Source: Microbacterium paraoxydans (GTDB lineage: Bacteria > Actinomycetota > Actinomycetes > Actinomycetales > Microbacteriaceae). From it: a stretch of DNA of 64,000 nt. The position numbers and the translations under genes were made by a program. The stretch spans positions 2,914,001-2,978,000 of the forward strand of contig NZ_LT629770.1 of assembly GCF_900105335.1 (NCBI RefSeq), written 5' to 3'. Numbering within the stretch: position 1 is the first letter of the stretch; each line of letters opens with the position of its first letter. Positions 50,287 through 59,686 of this stretch are shown here, one piece after another. Below the pieces are notes generated by a model. The model made no database searches. It saw nothing but the letters and a program-made list of their open reading frames with translations, and was not told the DNA's origin.

Positions 50287-51705
50287 TCAGACCCGCCCGA
50301 AGGCGCGGAGCGGATGCTCGATGAGCTCCACCACGCGGCGGAGGAATCCGGCCGCATACCCGCCGTCGCAGACCCGGTGGTCGAACACGAGCGAGAGCTG
50401 GACGATGCGACGCGGCACGATCACCCCGTCCACGACCCAGGGGCGCTCGATGATCCGGCCGATGCCGAGGATCGCGACGTCGGGGTGGTTGATGATCGCC
50501 GCGGAGCCGTCGACGCCGAACCCGCCGTAGTTGTTGAGGGTGAAGGTCGATCCGCGGAGGCGCTCGGGCGGCAGCGTGCCGGTGCGCGCGGTGGCCGCGA
50601 GCTCGCGCAGGGCGACATCGAGGTCGCTGACCGTGCGCCGGTGCGCGTGCGGGACGACCGGGACGAGGAGGCCGCGCTCGGTGTCGGCCGCGACGCCGAG
50701 GTTCACGCCCTCGAACGAGATCAGCTCGGAGCCGTCGTCGCTGAGCCGGGAGGCGAGCACCGGGTAGTCCTCCAGCGCCAGCAGCACGAAGCGCGCGAGC
50801 AGCGCCGTGATCGACGGGGCCTTCGCGCCCTCGGGAGCCATCTGCCCGCGGAGATTCCAGAGCTCGGTGGCGTCGACGTCGACCCACACGGTGGCCTCGG
50901 GGATCTCCGAGCGGCTGCGGGCGAGCCGGGCGCTCACGGTGCGGCGCAGCGGGGACAGGCGCTCGCGACTGCGAACCGGGAGGCCGTCGATCTCGCCGGT
51001 GGGAGCGGTCGCGGAGGTCGGCGTCGGGGCCGCGGCGACGCCGTCCACCGCGTGGTCCACGGCGGCGCGCAGCACGTCGGCGCGCGTGATCGCCCCGTCC
51101 GCTCCGGTGGGGGAGATCGCGTGCACGTCGAGGCCCAGGTCGCGGGCGAGGCGCCGCACGAGCGGCGACCGCACGGCGACCGGCGCGGGTCGCGCGGGCT
51201 CGCGGGAGGCCGGTGCGGGCGACTCCGGAGCGGTCGCGGCGGGGGCCGCCGGTGCGGGCGCTGTCGAGGCGGGTGCCGGTGTGGGGCGTGGTGCCGCGGG
51301 GCGACGTCGCCGACCCGTCGCGGCGGACGCGGAGGTGCCGTATCCGATGAGGACGTTGCCCGACCCCGCACGCTCCTCCTGCCGGTACGCCTCGTGCTCG
51401 GGCTGCGCGGCGGGGGCCTGCCGCGCGGACGAGGTCTCCTCGCTGCCGGGGTCGGCGACCTCCAGCACCGGGGCGCCGACGTCGATGGTGTCGCCGGGCG
51501 TGCCGTGCAGCGCCGTCACGACACCCGCGAACGGCGAGGGCAGTTCGACGACGCTCTTCGCGGTCTCGACCTCGGCGATGGCCTGATCGGTCGCGATCGT
51601 GTCGCCGACGGCCACCAGCCACTGCACGAGGCCGGCCTCGGTGAGTCCTTCGCCGAGGTCGGGGAGGCGGAACACGCGGGTCGCGGTCTTCACCGGGGTG
51701 CTCAT
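50287..51705 (-). CDS. bkdC: Branched-chain 2-oxoacid dehydrogenase E2 (acyltransferase)
   Basis: A 472-residue E2 core protein. One lipoyl domain (about 8-85; lipoyl Lys in VETAKSVVELPSP), an Ala/Pro-rich linker, a peripheral-subunit-binding domain (about 165-205; RRLARDLGLDVHAISPTGADG) and the catalytic domain with the FDHRVCDGG HxxxD motif near the C-terminus. It transfers the acyl group made by E1 to CoA. ATG at 51705 overlaps the E1-beta stop by 4 bp. No E3 gene is adjacent, so E3 must come from elsewhere. Confidence 0.92.
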   Translation of the reverse strand: MSTPVKTATRVFRLPDLGEGLTEAGLVQWLVAVGDTIATDQAIAEVETAKSVVELPSPFAGVVTALHGTPGDTIDVGAPVLEVADPGSEETSSARQAPAAQPEHEAYRQEERAGSGNVLIGYGTSASAATGRRRRPAAPRPTPAPASTAPAPAAPAATAPESPAPASREPARPAPVAVRSPLVRRLARDLGLDVHAISPTGADGAITRADVLRAAVDHAVDGVAAAPTPTSATAPTGEIDGLPVRSRERLSPLRRTVSARLARSRSEIPEATVWVDVDATELWNLRGQMAPEGAKAPSITALLARFVLLALEDYPVLASRLSDDGSELISFEGVNLGVAADTERGLLVPVVPHAHRRTVSDLDVALRELAATARTGTLPPERLRGSTFTLNNYGGFGVDGSAAIINHPDVAILGIGRIIERPWVVDGVIVPRRIVQLSLVFDHRVCDGGYAAGFLRRVVELIEHPLRAFGRV

Positions 51706-52730
51706 ACGTCGTCCTCCCAGTGCAGCGTGTCGATCGCGTCGAGCACCCGATCGACGTCCGGCAGGTACCAGTGCTCGAACTTCGGCGGCGCGTACGGGGT
51801 ATCGAACCCGGTCACCCGCCGCACGGGGGCTTCCAGGTACTCGAAGCAGCGCTCGAACACCCGGGCCTGGATCTCGGAGGCGACGCTGACGAATCCCGGG
51901 GCCTCGGCGATGACGACCGCGCGTCCCGTGGACCGCACCGCCGCGGTGACCGTCTCGTCGTCGAAGGGGGAGAGGGAGCGCACGTCGACCACCTGCACGC
52001 TGCGCCCTTCGCCCGCGGCGACCTCCGCCGCCTCCAGCGCGAGCGGCACGGAGGCTCCGTACGCGAGGAGGGTCACGTCGGAGCCCTCCCTGGCGATGCG
52101 CGCCGCGCCGATCTCCGCCGTCACCGCGGTGTCGACCTCGCCCTTCGACCAGTAGAGCTTCTTGGGCTCGAGGAAGACCACCGGGTCCGGCGAGGCGATG
52201 GCTGCCCGGAGCAGCGAGTAGGCGTCCTGCGGGGTGGACGGGCTCACGACGGTGAGGCCGGGCGTGTGCGCGTAGTACGCCTCGGACGAGTCGCAGTGGT
52301 GCTCGACGCCCCCGATGCCGCCGCCGAACGGGATGCGGATCACGAGCGGCATGCGCATCCCGCCGCGGGTGCGGTTGCCGAGCTTCGCGACATGGCTCAC
52401 AATCTGCTCGAACGCGGGCAGGGCGAAGGCGTCGAACTGCATCTCGACGACCGGGCGCATCCCGTTCATCGCCATGCCGACGGCGGTGCCGATGATGCCG
52501 GACTCCGCGAGCGGGGTGTCGAAGCAGCGGTCCTCGCCGAAGCGGGCGGTGAGTCCGTCGGTGATGCGGAAGACGCCGCCTAGGGCTCCGACGTCCTCTC
52601 CGAACACGACCACGTCAGAGTCGGCGGCGAGGGTGTCGGCGAGGGCGCGGTTGAGGGCGGCGGCCATGGTCATGGTCGTCGTGGCGGCGGCGTCCGTCGC
52701 GACCGGCGTCTCGTGCTCGGCGATGGTCAT
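51702..52730 (-). CDS. bkdB: 2-oxoacid dehydrogenase E1 beta subunit
   Basis: A 342-residue transketolase-like subunit. Typical segments are VVVFGEDVGALGGVFRIT, RCFDTPLAESGIIGTAVGMA, and MRMPLVIRIPFGGGIGGVEHHCDSSEAYYAHTPGL in shortened form. It pairs with E1-alpha to bind ThDP and decarboxylate 2-oxoacids from Val, Leu and Ile. ATG at 52730 overlaps the E1-alpha stop by 4 bp (ATGA). Confidence 0.93.
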   Translation of the reverse strand: MTIAEHETPVATDAAATTTMTMAAALNRALADTLAADSDVVVFGEDVGALGGVFRITDGLTARFGEDRCFDTPLAESGIIGTAVGMAMNGMRPVVEMQFDAFALPAFEQIVSHVAKLGNRTRGGMRMPLVIRIPFGGGIGGVEHHCDSSEAYYAHTPGLTVVSPSTPQDAYSLLRAAIASPDPVVFLEPKKLYWSKGEVDTAVTAEIGAARIAREGSDVTLLAYGASVPLALEAAEVAAGEGRSVQVVDVRSLSPFDDETVTAAVRSTGRAVVIAEAPGFVSVASEIQARVFERCFEYLEAPVRRVTGFDTPYAPPKFEHWYLPDVDRVLDAIDTLHWEDDV

Positions 52731-53839
52731 CGGGGGCCTCCGGTCGTCATCGTCTCGGCGGGGTGGGAGCGGGCGATCTCGTCGCGGAGGAGCTGCCACT
52801 GCTCCTCACGCTGCGGCGAGCGGGTCGCGGTCACGAAACGGAAGAGGTCTTCGGGGTCGAGCTCCGCATCGGTGTTCAGGGCGGTGCGCATGGCGGCGGC
52901 GATCTCCTCCGCACCCGCGGCGAAGCGCGTCTCGGCCTCGTCGTCCAGAGCGCCGGTCGCAGTGAGGTGCGCGCGCAGGCGGAGCAGCGGATCGCGGGCG
53001 AGCCAGGCCTGCACCTCCTCGCGTTCCCGGTAGCGGGTGTCGTCGTCGGCGTTGGTGTGCGCCTGCATGCGGTAGGTGTGCGCCTCGACGAGGGAGGGGC
53101 CGCCACCGGCGCGGGCGCGGTCCACGGCCTCCGTGAGCACCGCGAGGACCGCGGCCACGTCGTTGCCGTCGACGCGCTGCCCCGGCATGCCGTAGCCGAC
53201 CGCCTTGTGGGCGAGGGAGGGGGCGGCGGTCTGCCGGGAGAGGGGGACCGAGATCGCGAACTCGTTGTTCTGGACGAAGAACACGACGGGCACGTGGAAC
53301 ACCGCCGCGAAGTTCATCGCCTCGTGGAAGTCGCCCTCGCTCGTCGCGCCGTCGCCGCAGAGCGCGAGCACCACGGTGTCCTCGCCGCGGTGCTTCGCCG
53401 CCTGCGCGAAGCCGACCGCATGCAGGAGTTGCGTCGCCAGCGGGGTGGCCTGCGGGGCGACGCGGTGCGCGCGCACGTCGTAGCCCGAGTGCCAGTCACC
53501 CTTGAGGAGCACCATCGCCTCCGCAGGCGCGACGCCGCGGGCGATCACGGCGACCGAGTCGCGGTAGGTGGGGAAGAGCCAGTCGGTGTCGCCGAGTGCC
53601 ATCGCCGCGGCCACCTGGCAGGCCTCCTGGCCGTGCGACGACGGGTAGACCGCGAGGCGGCCCTGGCGCACGAGCGCGCCGGCCTGATCGTTGATGCGAC
53701 GGCCTTCGACGAGGCCGCGGTAGGCCGCCAGCAGGACGTCGGCGGCGGGGAGCGCGTAGGCCTCGTCGGGGAGGGTGGTCCCGTCCTCGGCGATCAGTCG
53801 TACCGCGGTGTCTCGCGGGAGCATGTCGTGGGGGTGCAT
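52727..53839 (-). CDS. bkdA: 2-oxoacid dehydrogenase E1 alpha subunit
   Basis: A 370-residue ThDP-binding subunit. The cofactor motif runs from ALCGDGATSEGDFHEAMNF (about 155) to FVQNNEFAISVP, and SSHGQEACQVAAAMAL and TYRMQAHTNADDDTRYR are typical of branched-chain E1-alpha rather than pyruvate E1. It is first in the bkd operon and divergent from the Lrp-type regulator. The 150-bp gap contains no convincing promoter box to my eye. Confidence 0.92.
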   Translation of the reverse strand: MHPHDMLPRDTAVRLIAEDGTTLPDEAYALPAADVLLAAYRGLVEGRRINDQAGALVRQGRLAVYPSSHGQEACQVAAAMALGDTDWLFPTYRDSVAVIARGVAPAEAMVLLKGDWHSGYDVRAHRVAPQATPLATQLLHAVGFAQAAKHRGEDTVVLALCGDGATSEGDFHEAMNFAAVFHVPVVFFVQNNEFAISVPLSRQTAAPSLAHKAVGYGMPGQRVDGNDVAAVLAVLTEAVDRARAGGGPSLVEAHTYRMQAHTNADDDTRYREREEVQAWLARDPLLRLRAHLTATGALDDEAETRFAAGAEEIAAAMRTALNTDAELDPEDLFRFVTATRSPQREEQWQLLRDEIARSHPAETMTTGGPR

Positions 53840-53989
53840 CCGTCCGCCTTCCTTGCCGAACTCGATGAGGACAGCATGCCGCGCGTGCGACAGTCATCCA
53901 AGATCCGTCGAGGGATCGTGGACGATTGCTCGAGACATGCCACAATGGCTTCCGAAATGTCAGGATTTCCCGGACGGGAGGGGGGTGCC

Positions 53990-54427
53990 ATGGCGGCGCT
54001 GGACGAGACGGATCGCGCGATCCTCGCGGAGCTGCGGCGGGATGCGCGGGCGTCCATGACCGCGATCGCCGAGGCGGTGCACATCTCCCGCGCGGGGGCG
54101 CATGCCCGCATCAAGCGCCTCACCGATGCCGGAGTGATCACCGGCTACACCGTGCGCACCGACCCCGTGCTGCTGGGGCATCACGCGAGCGCGTACGTGA
54201 CCCTCGCGATCGAACAGGCCACGTGGCAGGAGGTGAGCGCGCGGCTCCGGGCGATCCCGGAGATCGAGCACATGGCGCTCGTCGGCGGCGACTTCGACGT
54301 GCTGCTGCTGGTGCGCGCCAATGACGCCCGCGACCTGCGCCGCATCGTGCTGGAGGACATCCAGGCGATCCCGTCGATCCGCTCGACACGGACGATCCTG
54401 ATCTTCGAGGACTTCGACCGGGCGTGA
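53990..54427 (+). CDS. Lrp/AsnC-family regulator
   Basis: A 145-residue regulator with an N-terminal HTH (MTAIAEAVHISRAGAHARIKRLTDAGVITGY, about 22-52) and a C-terminal RAM ligand domain (about 65-140). It is divergent from the 2-oxoacid dehydrogenase operon, the usual position of BkdR-type regulators that respond to branched-chain amino acids. Start ATG at 53990 after gggaggggg. Confidence 0.9.
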   Translation: MAALDETDRAILAELRRDARASMTAIAEAVHISRAGAHARIKRLTDAGVITGYTVRTDPVLLGHHASAYVTLAIEQATWQEVSARLRAIPEIEHMALVGGDFDVLLLVRANDARDLRRIVLEDIQAIPSIRSTRTILIFEDFDRA

Positions 54428-54590
54428 CGGTCGTCTCCCGTGACGGGGTCGTTGGGGTGCGGCGGTGGTGTGGAGAGGTGATTGCGCGTCTCTTCGCGTG
54501 CAGGAGGAGTCCTTCGCGCGTACTGGAATATCGCTCTGAGCAGGGGTAATCCGGCCTCGCAATGTCGGTGGCCCTCTGTTGAATCGTCGT

Positions 54591-56273
54591 ATGGAAAGCA
54601 CCCCGGCAGCGGTTCTCGACGACACGGTCGTCGCTCTCGACGCCGTGCTGCAGTCCGGCACCGTAGGCGCTCTCGATGCCGGGGCGATGATGGACCTGCT
54701 GCGGGTCGCGGGTGAGATCCAGCGACGCGTGGAGGCCGTGATCGTCGACGCGGTGGCGAGCGTCGATCCGCGTCCGGCGGGGTCCGGGGAACCGGCGTTC
54801 TGCGGACGGTTCGGCTGCCGCTCGATGAACGAGCTGCTGCAGCGTGTGCTCCGCACCGACGGCGCGTCCGCCGCGCGCCTGGTGAAGGCTGCGCGGTTGG
54901 TGCGACGCGAGGTCGATCTCTCCTCCGGGGAGTGGCTGCCGGCGCGGTGGCCGGCGCTGCGTGAAGCGCTCCTCGACGCGGCGATCGGCGTGACCGGGCT
55001 GCTGGCCGCGACCGGGCCGATCGAGCAGGCCGGCCCTCGCGTGCGCCTCGCCGACCGCTGGGAGGCCGACGCGTATCTCGCGGAGGTCGCTCGGGGTGAG
55101 GAGAGCGACGACGAGAACAGTGAGGATGACGAGAACGAGCCCGGTCCGGCGCCGACGCCCGAGGAGCTGCGGGTGCGGGCGCAGCTCATCGTGCAGTACC
55201 TCGACCCCGACGGCGCGGAGCCCGCGGAAGACATCGCGTTGCGCGCTCGCGGTCTGGTGCTGGGGCGCGCCAAGGACGGTGTGATCCCGGTCCGGGGCGC
55301 ACTGCTGCCCGAGGTCGCGGGGCAGCTGCAGCGGATCTGGGACGCGTACCTGAACCCGAAGGTCGACGGGCCGCCGCTTCCCGGCGTGCACTTCGTGCCG
55401 TCCGCGGAACTCGCGGATGCTGAGTGGCGGCACACCGCGGTGTCTCCGGACGACGATGTGCTCCCGTCCGGCGACCCCGGCGGGATGGCCGACGGGCGCA
55501 CGCGGGCACAGAAGCAGCACGACGCGCTCGCGGCGGCCCTGGGGATCGCGGCCCGGCACGACGACATGCCACGGCTGGGCGGTGGGGCCCCGACACTCGT
55601 GGTCACGGTCGGCGCCGAGGACTATGCCACGGGGCGCCGCTGGGCGCGGGTCGAGGGCGTCGAGACGCCGGTGTCGACGCGGGTGGCCGCACACACGGCG
55701 TGCGGAGGGACGGTCCAGCGGGTCGTGCTGGGGGCAGGCGGGAGGATCGTCGGGCTCGGGTCGAGCGACCGGATCTTCACCCCGGCGCAGCGCCGGGCGA
55801 TCGGCGTGCGGGACGGCGAGTGCCTCATCCCCGGGTGTCACGTCCCCGCCGCCTGGTGTGAGATCCACCACGTCACGGAGCACGCGCACGGGGGCCCGAC
55901 GCACACCGACAACGGGGTCGCGCTGTGCTGGCATCATCACCGCACCCTGGACACCTCGGGGTGGCAGATCCGCATGCGCGGGGGAGTGCCGCAGGTGCGA
56001 GGGCCGGCGTGGTGGGATCCGCGGCGACGATGGCGCATGCCGCGCCCGGTGCTTCGCGGCTTCACGGACCGGACGGGGCCGATTCGCTCACAGGGGCCCG
56101 ATTCGCTCACGCGGGACCGGCGCGGGAGCGCATCCTTCGCGCGGGGACATCTCCGGCGCGCTCCGCGACAAGTGCGGCGGGAAGGGCCGACCGAGAATGA
56201 GAAGAAGACCGGCGTCCGCGCCGTGACCCGCTCGAAGGAGAGACACCGATGTCCGATTCCGCCGTTCCCGTAG
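54591..56273 (+). CDS. DUF222 / HNH (13E12-repeat) protein
   Basis: A 560-residue protein of the multicopy actinobacterial 13E12 type. A DUF222 domain (about 20-400) is interrupted by an acidic EESDDENSEDDENEP linker and followed by an HNH-type nuclease motif: CLIPGCHVPAAWCEIHHVTEHAHGG, then NGVALCWHHHRTLD (about 412-455). A biological role is not established. The last 70 or so residues, after WWDPRRRWRMP, look random and basic and run 25 bp into the aldehyde-dehydrogenase gene, suggesting loss of the original stop. TTG at 54579 is an alternative start. The 163 bp before it show nothing clear. Confidence 0.85.
   Translation: MESTPAAVLDDTVVALDAVLQSGTVGALDAGAMMDLLRVAGEIQRRVEAVIVDAVASVDPRPAGSGEPAFCGRFGCRSMNELLQRVLRTDGASAARLVKAARLVRREVDLSSGEWLPARWPALREALLDAAIGVTGLLAATGPIEQAGPRVRLADRWEADAYLAEVARGEESDDENSEDDENEPGPAPTPEELRVRAQLIVQYLDPDGAEPAEDIALRARGLVLGRAKDGVIPVRGALLPEVAGQLQRIWDAYLNPKVDGPPLPGVHFVPSAELADAEWRHTAVSPDDDVLPSGDPGGMADGRTRAQKQHDALAAALGIAARHDDMPRLGGGAPTLVVTVGAEDYATGRRWARVEGVETPVSTRVAAHTACGGTVQRVVLGAGGRIVGLGSSDRIFTPAQRRAIGVRDGECLIPGCHVPAAWCEIHHVTEHAHGGPTHTDNGVALCWHHHRTLDTSGWQIRMRGGVPQVRGPAWWDPRRRWRMPRPVLRGFTDRTGPIRSQGPDSLTRDRRGSASFARGHLRRAPRQVRREGPTENEKKTGVRAVTRSKERHRCPIPPFP
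56075..56110. repeat. Direct repeat in the HNH gene tail
   Basis: The string gggcc(c)gattcgctcac occurs twice in tandem (about 56075-56091 and 56093-56110), right where the HNH protein stops resembling its family. It may mark an insertion or slippage that removed the normal stop codon. Confidence 0.6.
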
Positions 56274-57733
56274 CCGTCGACCACGGACCAGCCGATTCCG
56301 CGGCCTCCGCCGCTGCGGCGCTGCTCGACCGCATCCAGGCCCCGCAGGGCGAGGGGCGCGAGATCCCCGACGCCGCGACGCGGGAGGTCATCGGACGCGC
56401 GCCCGTGGCCACGGTCTCCGACCTCGACGACGCCATCGCCCGCGCGAAGGCCGCGCAGCCCGCGTGGGAGGCGCTCGGACACGAGAAGCGGAGCGCGCTC
56501 CTCCTCGCCGCGGCCGACGCCATCGACGCGAACGCCGAGGGGCTCGCCTACCTTCTGTCGCGGGAGCAGGGGAAGCCGCTGAACGGCCCCAACGCGCGGT
56601 TCGAGCTCGGCGCCTGCTCGGCCTGGCTGCGCACCAACGCCACCACCGTCCTGAAGCCGCAGGTCCTCGTCGACGACGAGACGCTGCACGCCGAGCTCGT
56701 GTACAAAGCGGCCGGCGTGGTCGGGGCCATCGGGCCGTGGAACTGGCCGCTCATGATCACCATCTGGCAGATCGGGCCGTCGCTGCGCATGGGCAACACG
56801 GTCGTCGCGAAGCCCAGCGAGTACACCCCGCTGAGCGTCCTGGCGATGCTCGCCGTGATGAACGACGTGCTGCCCGCCGACGTCCTCATCGGCGTGTCCG
56901 GCGACCGCGAGGTGGGGGCGCGCCTCTCCTCGCACCCCGACATCGCCAAGATCATGTTCACCGGCTCCACCGCGACCGGGCGCCGCATCATCGAGAGTTC
57001 CGCGGGCAACCTCGCCCGCCTCACGCTCGAACTGGGCGGCAACGACGCGGGCATCGTGCTCCCCGGCACGGACCCTGCCGCGATCGCGGAAGACCTCTTC
57101 TGGGGGGCGTTCATCAACACCGGACAGACCTGCGCCGCCATGAAGCGCCTCTATGTGCACGACTCTGTGTACGACGAGGTCGTGGACGCGCTCGCCGCCA
57201 TCGCCGCGCAGGTGCCGATGGGGAACGGGCTCGACGAGGGTAACGTGCTCGGGCCGCTGCAGAACCGCCCGCAGTTCGACATCGTCAGTCGCCTCGTCGA
57301 CGATGCGCGGAGCCGCGGCGCCCGGATCGTCACCGGTGGAGAGCCCGCCGCCGACCTCGGCGAGCTGTTCTACCGGCCCACCATCGTCGCCGACATCGAC
57401 AACGACGCGGCGCTCGTGCAGGAGGAGCAGTTCGGTCCCGCGCTCCCCGTCATCCGGTACAGCGACGTCGACGAGGCCTTCGCGCTCGCGAACGCCCTCG
57501 ACGTGGGTCTCGGCGCCTCGGTGTGGGCGAGCGACCCGGAGGAGGCCCGCGCCGTCGCAGCGCGCATGCAGTCCGGCACGGTGTGGATCAACTCGCACGG
57601 CGGGCTGCACCCGATGGTGCCGTTCGGCGGCGTGAAGAGCTCGGGCTACGGGCTGGAGTTCGGCGTCGAGGGGCTCAAGTCCGTCGCCGTGACCCAGGTC
57701 GTCTCCGGACCCGGCCGGAAGGCGCGAGCGTGA
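56249..57733 (+). CDS. NAD(P)-dependent aldehyde dehydrogenase
   Basis: A 494-residue aldehyde dehydrogenase. It has IGPWNWPLMITIWQIGPSL (about 160), the catalytic Glu in TLELGGNDAGIVL (about 260), the nucleophile Cys in NTGQTCAAMKRLYV (about 294) and the C-terminal VPFGGVKSSGYGLEFG. The substrate is unknown; an aliphatic or aryl aldehyde is plausible. ATG at 56249 follows aaggag. The GMC oxidoreductase overlaps its stop by 4 bp, so an alcohol-to-acid oxidation pair is likely. Confidence 0.9.
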   Translation: MSDSAVPVAVDHGPADSAASAAAALLDRIQAPQGEGREIPDAATREVIGRAPVATVSDLDDAIARAKAAQPAWEALGHEKRSALLLAAADAIDANAEGLAYLLSREQGKPLNGPNARFELGACSAWLRTNATTVLKPQVLVDDETLHAELVYKAAGVVGAIGPWNWPLMITIWQIGPSLRMGNTVVAKPSEYTPLSVLAMLAVMNDVLPADVLIGVSGDREVGARLSSHPDIAKIMFTGSTATGRRIIESSAGNLARLTLELGGNDAGIVLPGTDPAAIAEDLFWGAFINTGQTCAAMKRLYVHDSVYDEVVDALAAIAAQVPMGNGLDEGNVLGPLQNRPQFDIVSRLVDDARSRGARIVTGGEPAADLGELFYRPTIVADIDNDAALVQEEQFGPALPVIRYSDVDEAFALANALDVGLGASVWASDPEEARAVAARMQSGTVWINSHGGLHPMVPFGGVKSSGYGLEFGVEGLKSVAVTQVVSGPGRKARA

Positions 57734-59220
57734 CCGCGGCGAACAACGGTGCGGTGCGCTCCGCGATCGTCGTCGGGGCCGGTACGTCGGGCGCCATCGT
57801 CGCGCGGCGTCTCACCGACGCCGGTGTCGCGGTGACGCTCGTCGACGCGGGCGGCTACGACACGAACCCGGCCATCCACGACCCCTCGCGGGCGGGCGAG
57901 CTGTGGCACTCCGCCGAGGACTGGGACTTCTTCACCGTGCCGCAGCCGCACGCGGCCGGTCGTCGGCTGCATCTTCCTCGAGGCAAGGTCACCGGTGGGT
58001 CGCACGCGCTGAACGCCATGATCTGGGTGCGCGGCGCGGCCTCCGACTACGACGCGTGGGAGGCGGCCGGCGCGACCGGATGGGGCTGGGCCGAGGTCGA
58101 GCCGATCTACGACGCGATCGAGAACGACCTGCTGCCCGTGACCGACGACTACGCGCTCGCGCCCATCCAGGCCTCGATCATCGACGCCGCCGTGGAGGAG
58201 GGGCTGCCGCGCAACCCGAACTACAACGGGGGCACGCTCGACGGGGTCTCCCAGGAGCAGGTCACGATCAAGGACGGACGGCGCGTCAACACCTGGACCG
58301 TGTACGCGCAGCCGGTCGCCGACCGGATGACGATCCTCACCGGCCGCGCGGTCCACTCCGTGATCGTGCGCGATGGTCGTGCGGTCGGTATCCGGCTGGG
58401 GGAGGGCGACGAGACCGAGGAGGTGTTCGCGGACGAGGTCATCCTCTCGGCGGGCGCACTCGGCACTCCTGTCATCCTGCTCCGCTCGGGCATCGGTCCC
58501 GCCGACGAGCTGAGTGCGCTCGGCATCCCTGTCGTGCTCGACGCCCCCGCTGTGGGCAAGAACCTGCACGACCACCTCCTGTCGCCGGTCGTCTTCGCGA
58601 CCGAGAAGAAGCCCGTCGGCCCGCCGCAGCCGGGGGTCTCCGTCACGCAGAGCCATCTGTTCTGGCGCAGCCGCGACGGCCTCGCGCAGCCGGACACGCA
58701 GCCCATCCACTTCTCCGTCCCGATGTGGGGAGAGCTCGAGCCGAAGGGCACCGACGGGTTCACGCTCATGGCGGGCCTGGTGACGCCTTACAGCCGCGGC
58801 GAGCTGCGCCTCACCGGTCCCGGCCTCGACGACCTGCCGCACATCGACCTGGCGGCGCTGGAGGATCAACGAGACGCCGACGCCCTCGCGGCCTCCGTGC
58901 GCCAGTGCCGCCGGATCGGCACGCAGCCCGCGCTCGCCGAGGAGTGGGGAGCGGTCGAGGTCTACCCCGGGCCGGACGTGGCGGACGACGACGTGGAGGA
59001 GTGGGTGCGCCGCACGGCCATCACCTATCACCACCAGGTCGGCACCTGTCGCATGGGCTCCGACCCGGAGTCGGTGGTCGACCCGCAGCTCCGGGTGCGC
59101 GGGATCGAGGGGCTCCGGGTGATCGACGCCTCGGTCATGCCGACCGTGCCCACCGGCAACACCAACGCGCCCGCGGCCATGATCGGCGAACGCGGCGCGC
59201 GGTTCCTCCTCGCGGACTGA
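57730..59220 (+). CDS. GMC-family FAD oxidoreductase
   Basis: A 496-residue choline-dehydrogenase-like flavoprotein. It has the FAD motif IVVGAGTSGAIVARRLTDAG (about 12-31), LPRGKVTGGSHALNAMIWVRG (GMC signature 1), LSAGALGTPVILLRSGIGP (signature 2), and the catalytic His in YHHQVGTCRMG. It is shorter than BetA, so choline need not be the substrate. GTG at 57730 overlaps the dehydrogenase stop by 4 bp; together they could oxidise an alcohol to the acid. Confidence 0.9.
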   Translation: MTAANNGAVRSAIVVGAGTSGAIVARRLTDAGVAVTLVDAGGYDTNPAIHDPSRAGELWHSAEDWDFFTVPQPHAAGRRLHLPRGKVTGGSHALNAMIWVRGAASDYDAWEAAGATGWGWAEVEPIYDAIENDLLPVTDDYALAPIQASIIDAAVEEGLPRNPNYNGGTLDGVSQEQVTIKDGRRVNTWTVYAQPVADRMTILTGRAVHSVIVRDGRAVGIRLGEGDETEEVFADEVILSAGALGTPVILLRSGIGPADELSALGIPVVLDAPAVGKNLHDHLLSPVVFATEKKPVGPPQPGVSVTQSHLFWRSRDGLAQPDTQPIHFSVPMWGELEPKGTDGFTLMAGLVTPYSRGELRLTGPGLDDLPHIDLAALEDQRDADALAASVRQCRRIGTQPALAEEWGAVEVYPGPDVADDDVEEWVRRTAITYHHQVGTCRMGSDPESVVDPQLRVRGIEGLRVIDASVMPTVPTGNTNAPAAMIGERGARFLLAD

Positions 59221-59242
59221 GGGAGGGCGGCGAGGGGACGCG

Positions 59243-59272
59243 GGGCGGTCACGGCATCTGTCGTGATCGCCC
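59243..59272. terminator. Stem-loop between convergent genes
   Basis: gggcggtcacg (59243-59253) pairs with cgtgatcgccc (59262-59272) with one G-U pair and an 8-base loop, between the GMC and DUF202 stops. Confidence 0.7.
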
Positions 59273-59286
59273 TGCGCTCCTGCGCG

Positions 59287-59673
59287 TCAGCGGGTGAGCA
59301 GCGTCACCGCCACGAGCGCGAGGGCGACGAGACCGAAGCCGGTCGCGAACACCGTCAGCACGAGCGGGAGTCCGCCGCCCGGCAGCGGTCCGCGCGCCCG
59401 GGCGGTGAGCACCGCGGTCGTCCGGCGCTGCCGACGGCGCGCGGCGATCCAGAGCAGCGCCGCCGTGCCGACGCCCAGCACGCCCGGCACGAGGCCCCAC
59501 CCCTCGGCGCCGCTCGGCAGCACCAGGGGGAAGACCCGCAGCGACAGCAGCGAGCCGACCGCGATCGCGAGGGCCGTGCGCCGCCAGGCCAGTTCCGTGC
59601 GCTCCGGCTGCAGCCCGGGGTCGTATAGATCGGGCGCCGAGGTGTCGGGCACCGGGGTCTCGGGGGCGGTCAT
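59287..59673 (-). CDS. DUF202 membrane protein
   Basis: A 128-residue protein with three hydrophobic segments and the DUF202 start motif LQPERTELAWRRTALAIAVG (about 21-40). Its function is not known. It lies 13 bp after the second DUF202 gene (59687-60043) on the same strand; such tandem pairs are common and may form one membrane complex. Confidence 0.85.
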   Translation of the reverse strand: MTAPETPVPDTSAPDLYDPGLQPERTELAWRRTALAIAVGSLLSLRVFPLVLPSGAEGWGLVPGVLGVGTAALLWIAARRRQRRTTAVLTARARGPLPGGGLPLVLTVFATGFGLVALALVAVTLLTR

Positions 59674-59686
59674 CGGCAGGCCTCGC

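Noticed and set aside
54591..56273. Homing endonuclease or intact mobile element
   Set aside because: There is an HNH motif but no intron, intein, terminal repeats or transposase nearby.
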